Assembly (NCBI RefSeq): GCF_000807275.1
Contig: NZ_CP009056.1
Location: 2,109,192-2,173,191, forward strand
Origin: Frischella perrara
GTDB taxonomy: Bacteria > Pseudomonadota > Gammaproteobacteria > Enterobacterales > Orbaceae
Reading direction: 5' to 3'
DNA length: 64,000 nt
Positions within the stretch are counted from its first letter, which is position 1. Each line of letters starts with the position of its first letter. The translations under genes and the position numbers were made by a program. This document shows, in pieces, positions 49,031 to 56,332 of the stretch. The notes below the pieces were generated by a model, which worked only from the letters and a program-made list of their open reading frames with translations, was not told the origin of the DNA and did no database searches.

Positions 49031-49411
49031 TTAATCTTTAAGATCGTCATCATCAAAAAGAGGGATAAATCGTTCATACTTAAATTCAAAATCAATTTTA
49101 GCATTTTCAATATCAACAGTTATAATACAACCTCTCCACGCAGATAAGCCATTAGTTAGGTTATTATCAATATAGTATTGCCTAAGCTCTCTTACCGCTT
49201 TGATTAAAGGGCTCGTTATATCACTATCCAATGCATACCAATTTAATTCATCATTTTGATCATAATAATCAAATAAATATCTACAAACATCCATTTCTGG
49301 TGAAAATTCTAATTGAGCAATTACTTTTTTTGCTCCATTAGGTGATGATTTAAAAAGTAGTTGCCCAATTTCATTATTTAATTGATCGTCTGTTTTTGTC
49401 ATTTTATCCAC
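49031..49411 (-). CDS. YezG-like immunity protein, displaced copy
   Basis: A 126-residue paralog of the immunity gene at 49881, intact. MDKMTKTDDQLNNEIGQLLF, then EFSPEMDVCRYLFDYYDQND and the C-terminal IITVDIENAKIDFEFKYERF show the YezG/DUF600 fold. It differs from its partner mainly between residues 60 and 85 and at the very end, so it may protect against a different toxin variant. It overlaps the broken toxin tip by 8 bases. Confidence 0.82.
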   Translation of the reverse strand: MDKMTKTDDQLNNEIGQLLFKSSPNGAKKVIAQLEFSPEMDVCRYLFDYYDQNDELNWYALDSDITSPLIKAVRELRQYYIDNNLTNGLSAWRGCIITVDIENAKIDFEFKYERFIPLFDDDDLKD

Positions 49412-49661
49412 CTGCTTGGTTTAATATTTCTGTATGCCTAAATCGCCCATTATCAATAGAATATGATACATTAAACTTAGTTGGTCTTATATCTGTATCC
49501 TGATATACGGGCTCTATCTTAACTTTAACTGTTTTACCGTTTCGTAAGGCATTAGCCCATCTATTTTCTAGAGCTTTCAATTCGCCACGATTAAGATTTG
49601 AATTCATTGGCAGGAGATTAATTTTTTCGCCTGAGCCATTTAGTTAAGATGCAATTAAGCC
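49404..49661 (-). pseudogene. Displaced, broken toxin tip
   Basis: The frame carries the last 85 codons of a nuclease tip: GLIAS, a TAA at 49644-49646, then LNGSGEKINLLPMNSNLNRG and on to YSIDNGRFRHTEILNQAGG. The His that precedes LIAS in the full toxin is absent. It is an orphan C-terminal cassette of the kind found behind polymorphic toxins. It cannot act alone but could be recombined onto the full-length toxin. Confidence 0.82.
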
Positions 49662-49715
49662 AAATTCTTGTAAAACTTACCATTCATCCTTCTAATTGTT
49701 CAATAATAAATATTT

Positions 49716-49762
49716 GCGTCAGTTCGCTACGGTCGCTAATGTTCGGCTATCAGCCTAGACGC
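49716..49762. repeat. GC-rich stem-loop element between the two cassettes
   Basis: GCGTC (49716-49720) and GACGC (49758-49762) enclose a GC-rich 37-base core with a smaller GGCT-ATC-AGCC hairpin. It stands out against A/T-rich flanks. No copy is seen elsewhere in the window; it could be a dispersed intergenic repeat. Confidence 0.4.
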
Positions 49763-49880
49763 TAATAATAAGAATTTGGCATACCGTTGGATGCTTATAG
49801 CACTATATTTATATTCATAAAATGTGCTTATGTTTGGGGTCGCTATTATCTAATTAAGCCTAACTATTTGATGATTTAGA

Positions 49881-50255
49881 TTATTCATCATATTCAGAAT
49901 AAAGATCAATAAATGGTTCGTACTTAAATTCAAAGTCAATTTTAGCATTTTCAATATCCACAGTTATAATACAACCTATCCACGCAGGTAAACCATTAGT
50001 TAGGTTATTATCAATATAATATTGTCTAAGTTCTGTTACCGTATCGATTAAAGGGTCTGTTATATCGTCATCCAGTAGATACCAGTTTAATTCATTATTT
50101 TGATTATAATAATCAAATAAATAGGTACAAGCATCCATCTCTGGTGTAAATTCTAATTGAGCAATTACTTTTTTTGCTCCATTAGGTGATGATTTAAAAA
50201 GTAGTTGCCCAATTTCATTATTTAATTGATCGTGTGTTTTTGTCATTTTATCCAC
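49881..50255 (-). CDS. YezG-like immunity protein
   Basis: A 124-residue protein of the YezG/DUF600 type: MDKMTKTHDQLNNEIGQLLF, then CTYLFDYYNQNNELNWYLLD, TVTELRQYYIDNNLTNG and ITVDIENAKIDFEFKYEPF. In Bacillus, YezG neutralises the YeeF nuclease tip. Here its ATG overlaps the toxin's end by 8 bases, so toxin and antidote are co-translated. The family match is at the level of motif and fold. Confidence 0.83.
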   Translation of the reverse strand: MDKMTKTHDQLNNEIGQLLFKSSPNGAKKVIAQLEFTPEMDACTYLFDYYNQNNELNWYLLDDDITDPLIDTVTELRQYYIDNNLTNGLPAWIGCIITVDIENAKIDFEFKYEPFIDLYSEYDE

Positions 50256-51945
50256 CTGCTTGGTTTAATAAATTTGTCTGCATAAATCGCCCATTATCAA
50301 TAGAATAAGATATCTTAAACTTAATTGGTCTTATATCTTTACCCTGATATACAGGCTCTATCTTAACTTTAACTGTTTTACCGTCTCGTAAGGCATTAGC
50401 CCATCTACTTTCATGCTTTTTCCATAAGCCACGATTGAGATTTGAATTCATTGGCAGAAGGTTAATTTTTTCGCCTGAGCCATTTAATATTGACGCGATT
50501 AAATGCCCGCCTTCGTCACCGTCTATCCCTTGTTTACCTGCTTTCAATTGTTGGTAAGTGTTTCTGTCTAGTGTATCAAGTTTAAGATCCGCCTCAACTC
50601 TTACTACTCTTCCTAAATGGTCAGTATCGTATATTTTATTACCGTCAACAATATACCTTGTGTTAGGTTCGGGATTATTAAGTAATTCATTCCAATTGCC
50701 TTTGCTGCCTGATTCGGTTTCTATCGTTACAATTTTAAGTTTATAGTGAACTCTCGTCCTAACGTCCGATATCATCCATTTGATTCTTGAGTACTTTAAA
50801 GCTCGCAATGAATGGGCAAAGGGTTCAGCAAGCCCGCCTATCAATAACCCTTCTAAAACATTTTTTAATCGTCCTTCCGCTGCGCTATCATCTGGATCGG
50901 CTTGTAAATACTCTGTAACTGGGTTTTGTAATTCTTTGAATGATTGGACTAAATTAGAGAGTCGTTCCTCGTGAGGTGCAAAAACTGTAAAATCTGTGAC
51001 ACCGCCGGCTATCGCGCCTTTACCTAGCTCACCCATTTTCGATATGGGTTTGATAAATTTTAACGTCCTAGATACAGGAATAAACCCAATTAGAAATTGG
51101 CTTACACCACGAGTAAGCGCACCTGATATTGTTTCCGGCTCTGGAACTTCTCCCAATTGGATAGGGTTTTGTGTTTCAACGTTAAAACCATACTCCATAA
51201 TGAGGTTAGTTGGCAAGGTATCCCATAACAAATCAGACGCTGACTGCGTAGCATCACGAATCCCCCCTAATATTTGTAATGGTATATCATAATACCAAGG
51301 GCGATCCTCTTGCTGCTTATCGAACACTATATCAACATATTTGGCATTTATGGGTAAGCTAACATAAGCGTAACCGTTATTATCTAATGTCCCTTGCTTA
51401 AGCATCTTTTGACTGGCATTATCAAAGATAGTAAACGGTTGATTAGCTAGATTATAAACTGTCAATTCTATGTAGTTGTCTTGAGCCTTACCGTAACGTA
51501 TTTCCAGCTCATAAGCCTTTACTTCGTCAGGGGTTAATTTGCGGGGTGTTCGATTACTCTTTGAGTTTATAACATCATTTGCTGGTTGTAACATGCCAGA
51601 ATGGTATTCGATAGGCAGCTCAAATAAAATTGCGCGCTGTGATTCTATCGCTTCTTTTAGTCCGGCCGAGAATTTTTTATCGTCTTTATTATAGGTATTG
51701 CAACCATAATATAAACCAAGCGCTTCGAGTGTGGGGTATAGGTTCTTACATTCATCTTGATGTTTAACGCAATATTCTACAATTTCATCCAATTTACTAC
51801 TATAATCATAATAAATGGGTCTTAGTTTACTGTATTCTATAATAGTGTTAGAACTTAAAGAGATAGAACTAAAGGGTGAGTCATTTTCTTTCTGTTTTTG
51901 ATATTCTTGCCACTGCTTTGTAGTCATTAATAAATAATATTTCAT
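50248..51945 (-). CDS. Polymorphic toxin with non-specific nuclease tip
   Basis: A 565-residue protein. The C-terminal 130 residues are a DNA/RNA non-specific endonuclease domain (GDEGGHLIASILNGSGEK, NLLPMNSNLNRGLWKKHESR) with probable catalytic His481. Residues about 305-370 (GGVTDFTVFAPHEERLSNLV, NPVTEYLQADPDDSAAEGRL) match a segment of large polyvalent phage/plasmid proteins. Residues about 160-210 look like an Ig-like beta domain. There is no signal peptide, Rhs core or LXG domain; delivery by a type VI system or a similar route is likely but no tss gene is in the window. Confidence 0.82.
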   Translation of the reverse strand: MKYYLLMTTKQWQEYQKQKENDSPFSSISLSSNTIIEYSKLRPIYYDYSSKLDEIVEYCVKHQDECKNLYPTLEALGLYYGCNTYNKDDKKFSAGLKEAIESQRAILFELPIEYHSGMLQPANDVINSKSNRTPRKLTPDEVKAYELEIRYGKAQDNYIELTVYNLANQPFTIFDNASQKMLKQGTLDNNGYAYVSLPINAKYVDIVFDKQQEDRPWYYDIPLQILGGIRDATQSASDLLWDTLPTNLIMEYGFNVETQNPIQLGEVPEPETISGALTRGVSQFLIGFIPVSRTLKFIKPISKMGELGKGAIAGGVTDFTVFAPHEERLSNLVQSFKELQNPVTEYLQADPDDSAAEGRLKNVLEGLLIGGLAEPFAHSLRALKYSRIKWMISDVRTRVHYKLKIVTIETESGSKGNWNELLNNPEPNTRYIVDGNKIYDTDHLGRVVRVEADLKLDTLDRNTYQQLKAGKQGIDGDEGGHLIASILNGSGEKINLLPMNSNLNRGLWKKHESRWANALRDGKTVKVKIEPVYQGKDIRPIKFKISYSIDNGRFMQTNLLNQAGG

Positions 51946-52602
51946 TATATTTATAATTTTTATATTTTATATATTATTTCAATTATCTAAATTTACTATT
52001 TACAGTATGGATTAGCAATGATTAAATTGTTTATCTTTTAGTCGTCTTTAAAATAACGGAACTTTAAAATTTTTGTAGTGATTACCTAACTTATTGATTC
52101 TTCATCAATCCTTCAATGGAGGAGGGATCACTATTCAGAAGGAGCTTTTATAGGGGTATAAGGGGATAGATGTATGTATAGTATGCATAGTTATATGATA
52201 GATTTTAAATTAATGCGGTAATTGAATCAGAATTTATCCTACTCGGGGATTTTAATGGTAATCGGTAAAAAGAAATTGCCTTTGCATAGTTAACTCTTTT
52301 ACACATAGTTCTCTTAAACTATGACCACTTGATTGATATCCTAATATCAATAAAATGGCATAGACTCCTCAATTATTTTTACAAAATAAATCTCAATAAA
52401 TCAAAGTAACTCTACGATATGTATAATCAATTGATTATGAAAAGTTAGCAACGCTAAAGACTGATATTGAATTATGCCATGACATGATTCTTGTAATTGC
52501 TTCACACAATAAGTCACATAATTCTAAAACGCATGGATTGACAGGTCGTTTAGTACATGCGTTTTTTTGTATATTGTGCAGATATAAATTATCACTATTA
52601 TT
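51946..52602. other. 657-base spacer upstream of the toxin gene
   Basis: No gene is supported. Presumably it carries the toxin promoter. A minus-strand scrap (about 52038-52085) reads ITTKILKFRYFKDD and a stop, possibly the tail end of a lost neighbour. A hairpin with T-tract lies at 52526-52567. Confidence 0.5.
52526..52567 (+). terminator. Long-loop terminator
   Basis: Arms AAAACGCATG / CATGCGTTTT pair fully around a 20-base loop and are followed by T residues. It would stop plus-strand transcription toward the oxidoreductase gene. Confidence 0.55.
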
Positions 52603-53142
52603 CTATTGATTATATTTTTCAATCATTTGAACTAATTTTTCACTATGGTGTATTGCTTTGGTCTTTATTTCATGTGGCTCAGCGGTTACTGGTGATACCC
52701 CATATAAAACAACGGGTGTTAGGTATTGCATTTGGCTATAAAGTGCGGATAGTTTTACGGGTTGATGTAGATGATCGATTATATTAGCGTCATAATCACT
52801 ATAATTTTTCTCAACTTGTCCGATAGTTAAACTAGTTAGTAATTTTTTATCTTTTAATTTATCGCCTTTTGAACCATAGGCAAATTGATAAGTAAATACT
52901 TCATCAAACCATAATTTTAGGATCGCTGGCATGTTAAACCAATACATCGGGTATTGTAAAATGATTAGCTCGTGTCTTAGCAATGCGGCTTGTTCTTCTG
53001 GCACATTAATTTGATAGTTTGGATAAAGCTGATGAATATTGCGAACTTCAAGATCTTTAACTTTATTTTGTAAAGTTTCAACAATAGTTTTATTAGCTGT
53101 TGATTGTTGAATATTAGGATGACCTAAAATAATTAATGGCAT
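52603..53142 (-). CDS. NAD(P)H oxidoreductase, flavodoxin-like fold
   Basis: A 179-residue quinone reductase-like flavoprotein similar to KefF/YwrO. LILGHPNIQQSTANKTIVE binds FMN phosphate; ILQYPMYWFNMPAILKLWFD is the flavin ring motif; FTYQFAYGSKGDKLKDKKLL follows. It reduces quinones or electrophiles with NAD(P)H. It is divergent from an HxlR regulator, which probably controls it. Confidence 0.88.
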   Translation of the reverse strand: MPLIILGHPNIQQSTANKTIVETLQNKVKDLEVRNIHQLYPNYQINVPEEQAALLRHELIILQYPMYWFNMPAILKLWFDEVFTYQFAYGSKGDKLKDKKLLTSLTIGQVEKNYSDYDANIIDHLHQPVKLSALYSQMQYLTPVVLYGVSPVTAEPHEIKTKAIHHSEKLVQMIEKYNQ

Positions 53143-53195
53143 AATATTTCCTTTGTTTTTATACTATAAAAAATTGAGTTACTTTATTTAGTTTA

Positions 53196-53236
53196 TTGAC
53201 AAATATTTTTTAAGCAATATCTATCAAACTTGATAG
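53196..53236 (+). promoter_or_regulatory. Promoter and operator for the HxlR pair
   Basis: TTGACA (53196-53201) and TATCTA (53218-53223) are spaced by 16 bases. The inverted repeat CTATCAA-AC-TTGATAG (53221-53236) overlaps the -10, so binding would block RNA polymerase. Confidence 0.65.
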
Positions 53237-53253
53237 TATAGTTAGGAATATGT

Positions 53254-53595
53254 ATGCAAAGTGATGAAGAACGACCATCAAAACGCTATAACAATAAAAC
53301 TTATTATTGCCCAATAAGTTTAGCAATGGATTTAATCGGTGGAAAATGGAAAGGTGTAATCCTCTATTATTTGCTGTCTGGGGAAAAACGATTCAGTGAG
53401 TTAAAGATATTGATTCCAGAAGTTACCGATATGACCTTAAGCATTCAACTTAAAAAATTGGAACAAGATGGGCTTATTAAGCGCAGTGTTTATGGTCAAA
53501 AACCACTACTTAAAGTGTTATATAAATTAACCTCACTGGGTGAAAAAATTGGTCCTGCCCTTGAACAACTGTGTTTATGGGGTGAAGGAATTTAG
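53254..53595 (+). CDS. HxlR-family transcriptional regulator
   Basis: A 113-residue winged-helix protein. YCPISLAMDLIGGKWKGVIL opens the HxlR domain, with FSELKILIPEVTDMTLSIQL as recognition region and GLIKRSVYGQKPLLKVLYKL as wing. Such proteins respond to aldehydes, quinones or redox stress through conserved Cys residues, here one Cys close to the N-terminus. It probably controls the divergent oxidoreductase and itself through the operator at 53221. Confidence 0.9.
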   Translation: MQSDEERPSKRYNNKTYYCPISLAMDLIGGKWKGVILYYLLSGEKRFSELKILIPEVTDMTLSIQLKKLEQDGLIKRSVYGQKPLLKVLYKLTSLGEKIGPALEQLCLWGEGI

Positions 53596-53876
53596 TTTTC
53601 ATTTTAGAAGACAATATTGTACATTTGGAGGTATCCAGACACCGCGGGCACTACCCATTAACAATTTTCTGCTTCAATTGAAATTAAACCTTGTAATGTG
53701 CCGAGTAACTGCTCTCTCGAATGGCTATACCGGTGTGTCACCTTTTGTGGTTTGAGAAATATATTGCTAAGCCTGAACAATTCTAAAACCGCCACACATC
53801 ACCATAAAGCCTTACCATTTTAATTATAACTATTATAAAAATAATGACTAAAAGCTAAGTAATGCTTACCACAATC

Positions 53877-54050
53877 AAATGATAATAATTATCATTATAC
53901 TTAATTATGCTTTTTTTGAAGATTTTGTACATCAGCATTATCCCATTTCTATTTTAGAATGAGTTTTTGGCTCAAAAAGAAAAGTAACAGTGGATAACAA
54001 TCGATGAAAAATACCTTGTATTTTGGTGTGTATTTTCATATTTAATGGTG
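53877..54050 (+). repeat. Duplicate of the fyuA promoter region
   Basis: This stretch matches 56210-56380 almost base for base from the Fur box through GAAGATTTTGTACA, the A/T-rich leader and the first codons (ATGAAAA..., which here runs into a stop after 13 codons). The MFS gene begins just behind it, so it borrowed the receptor gene's promoter and 5' end. Confidence 0.85.
53878..53896. promoter_or_regulatory. Fur box upstream of the MFS transporter
   Basis: AATGATAATAATTATCATT is a perfect 19-base palindrome around one central base and fits the Fur consensus. It lies in the duplicated promoter, so iron repression of the transporter is expected. Confidence 0.85.
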
Positions 54051-54058
54051 GAATTCTT

Positions 54059-55246
54059 TTGAAAATTATATTTGCAATTGGCTCGTTTTATTTTGTTCAA
54101 ACATTAATCGGTGGTATTGCCTTTCAAGCGATACCGGCTTGGCTACGTAGTCATCAGGTTGATTTGGACACGATTGGTTTAGTGTCACTTGCTATGATTC
54201 CTTGGGCACTTCGGGTCATCTGGGCGGGTGGCGTTGAGCGTTATAGAGTCACTGAATCAGGAAAAATTCGAAGCAAACAAATTGTCATTGCAGGACAAGT
54301 GGCGCTGGCGGTGATATTAATTGGCTTATCATTCATACATGAAAATATGTTCATCACACTAATCTCATTATTAATTTTATTATCATTAGTTTGTTGCACG
54401 AGTGAGATTGCTTGTGATGCTTATATGATTGAGAATTTAAATTCAAAATCATACGGTATCGGCAATGGATTACGGATTGGATGTGGTTATTTAGGAATGG
54501 CAGTAGGCGGTGGTGGGTTAATCTATCTATATGATAAATGGGGATGGCAATCCTCCTTGCTTGTTTATAGTGCATTACTACTCTTTTTATTGCTACCTTT
54601 GTTATTAGCGCCGAGTATCAATCAGCTTCCTGTTACAGAAAAAAGCTATCAGAGACCATCTCTCATTAAAACACTAAAGCAACCAATGATGCTAAAGGCG
54701 ATCGTTTTAGTCTTTTTCTTTGAGATTAGTGGTCGTTTAATTTCATCTATGCTATCTCCTTTTGCGATTGACGCCGGACTCTCTCTCGAGAATTTAGGCA
54801 AAGTAACCAGTTTTGGCGGTGCTGCTTGTGGGATGCTAGGCACTTTATCAGGTATGCTCTTTATCCGGATTATAGGCTATCGCTGGTCACTCTTATTGGC
54901 GACCCTATTTAAATGCTTGTCAATCAGCTGCTTTATTATATTAAGTCTTCAGCCTAATATAAATCCAATATGGCTTATTGTTAGCTATCTGTTTTTTAAC
55001 TACACTTTTTCCGTGGGCTTAGTTTGTCTTTATTCGTTCCTAACCACACAAGCGTCGTTGAAGCAAGCAGGATTAGATTTTACATTATTTCAATGCGGAG
55101 CAGCGCTTGCTGCCGGATGTTCTGGTTATATCGGTGGTATAGTCGCTCATTATATGGGTTACGTTATACTCTTTAATCTCACTTTAGGTTGTGCTTTATT
55201 CGTACTTATTTTTTTGTATCGAAGCTCAATTCTAAAAGCAGTATAG
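54059..55246 (+). CDS. MFS siderophore transporter (RhtX/FptX-like)
   Basis: A 395-residue transporter with about twelve membrane helices: TLIGGIAFQAIPAWLRSHQV, then IGLVSLAMIPWALRVIWAGG, in line with the RhtX/FptX family that imports ferric siderophores across the inner membrane. The equivalent gene of the yersiniabactin island is ybtX. The frame is open from 54023, but TTG at 54059 follows a GGTGGA stretch and gives the family start KIIFAIGSFYF. It is preceded by a duplicate of the fyuA promoter and is convergent with the AraC gene. Confidence 0.85.
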   Translation: MKIIFAIGSFYFVQTLIGGIAFQAIPAWLRSHQVDLDTIGLVSLAMIPWALRVIWAGGVERYRVTESGKIRSKQIVIAGQVALAVILIGLSFIHENMFITLISLLILLSLVCCTSEIACDAYMIENLNSKSYGIGNGLRIGCGYLGMAVGGGGLIYLYDKWGWQSSLLVYSALLLFLLLPLLLAPSINQLPVTEKSYQRPSLIKTLKQPMMLKAIVLVFFFEISGRLISSMLSPFAIDAGLSLENLGKVTSFGGAACGMLGTLSGMLFIRIIGYRWSLLLATLFKCLSISCFIILSLQPNINPIWLIVSYLFFNYTFSVGLVCLYSFLTTQASLKQAGLDFTLFQCGAALAAGCSGYIGGIVAHYMGYVILFNLTLGCALFVLIFLYRSSILKAV

Positions 55247-55254
55247 ATTTTGTA

Positions 55255-56187
55255 TTAATTGCAACGATAAGCACGAGGTGTAGTACCAAACACCTCAACA
55301 AATCGTCTGGAAAGATGACCGGCACAGGTAAAGCCGCATCGAATAGCTATGTCACTAATGGTTAATGTGCTTTCATTGAGTAATTTTGTCACCTGTTGTA
55401 AACGATAGTTAATAATGTAACGGTGTATACCAATATCAAACATCTTTTTAAAGTCTCTATTTAATTTAGATTCACTTACTCCAATAACTCTGGCAATATC
55501 TTTTATAATTAAATGAGTTTGAAAGTGATCGTGTATAAATAATTGTGCATTAATTACATTTTTGCGATCTCGACCAGTTAAGTTGCTCCTCATTGGTTCG
55601 CCATCTGTTGATGAGGAGCACTTTAATTGCTCTAATGTTAACCATAGCGCGTTAAGACTTAATCTCTGTATATTGAGTTGTGATAAAGCATCAGAAGATC
55701 TTCTGGCTGCTTGCAATCGTTGTGCTATATCTTTGAGCACCGGGGTAAGTGTTAATCGCCAAATACAGAAATTTGGTGAGGAAAATTGCATATTAGCACG
55801 ATAGCTATTTAGTGAGCGCTCATTAAATATCTCTAAGAGATCGTCAGGACGGAATTGTAACATTATGATGTTATAGCAGTAATTAGCAGGGAAAAAATCT
55901 GTGCCATATATGGTATCGTGTGAATAAGAAAGATAAACCCCATTTGGTTGATAAGACACAATTGATTGAGAACCACGTATATGATGATGCACTGCCCCAT
56001 TGAGCATAAATACCAGTGATAAATGCTTATTCACCTTAGTATCATTTCGAATATCTTGTAACGGCGCCATTTCTACGAAACCAGCATTAAGTAACCCTTT
56101 TATATTAAACCATTCAGTACTGTCAGTAAGTTGTTTGTCTTTGATTGCCAGTTTGGGGGGGTTTTTACTATAGTGAATGGTTTTCAT
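55255..56187 (-). CDS. ybtA: AraC-family siderophore regulator (YbtA/PchR-like)
   Basis: A 310-residue AraC protein. The C-terminal HTH (IIKDIARVIGVSESKLNRDF, ISDIAIRCGFTCAGHLSRRF) is standard; the N-terminal domain has no cupin motif and resembles PchR/YbtA, which sense ferric siderophore. GAGGTG 5 bases before the ATG at 56187 selects this start over an upstream one that would overlap the Fur box. It is divergent from fyuA, with a shared Fur site, the arrangement expected for a siderophore-responsive activator. Confidence 0.85.
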   Translation of the reverse strand: MKTIHYSKNPPKLAIKDKQLTDSTEWFNIKGLLNAGFVEMAPLQDIRNDTKVNKHLSLVFMLNGAVHHHIRGSQSIVSYQPNGVYLSYSHDTIYGTDFFPANYCYNIIMLQFRPDDLLEIFNERSLNSYRANMQFSSPNFCIWRLTLTPVLKDIAQRLQAARRSSDALSQLNIQRLSLNALWLTLEQLKCSSSTDGEPMRSNLTGRDRKNVINAQLFIHDHFQTHLIIKDIARVIGVSESKLNRDFKKMFDIGIHRYIINYRLQQVTKLLNESTLTISDIAIRCGFTCAGHLSRRFVEVFGTTPRAYRCN

Positions 56188-56210
56188 CAGGCACCTCTTT
56201 ATTATAGTTA

Positions 56211-56229
56211 AATGATAATAATTATCATT
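56211..56229. promoter_or_regulatory. Fur box between regulator and fyuA
   Basis: The same 19-base palindrome as at 53878, AATGATAATAATTATCATT. It lies 24 bases from the regulator start and about 104 from the receptor start, so both divergent genes may be iron-repressed. Confidence 0.88.
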
Positions 56230-56332
56230 ATCCTTAATTATACTTTTTTTGAAGATTTTGTACACCAGCATTATCCAATTTCTATTTTAAAATGAATTTT
56301 TAGTACAAAAAAATAACTGTGGATAATAATTG

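Larger units (their letters stand above)
48970..50500 (-). repeat. Direct duplication of toxin tip plus immunity cassette (844-base offset)
   Basis: The stretch from the toxin tip through the immunity gene and its downstream flank occurs twice: MNSNLNRG begins at 49607 and again at 50451, 844 bases apart; immunity starts are at 49411 and 50255. Downstream flanks (about 48975-49030 and 49815-49880) also match. The upstream unit is linked to the full toxin and the other is displaced. Confidence 0.88.

Noticed and set aside
53660-53815. 47-codon minus-strand frame ending EQLLGTLQGLISIEAENC
   Set aside because: It is longer than expected for A/T-rich spacer, but it has no clear start or family match, so I did not call a gene.
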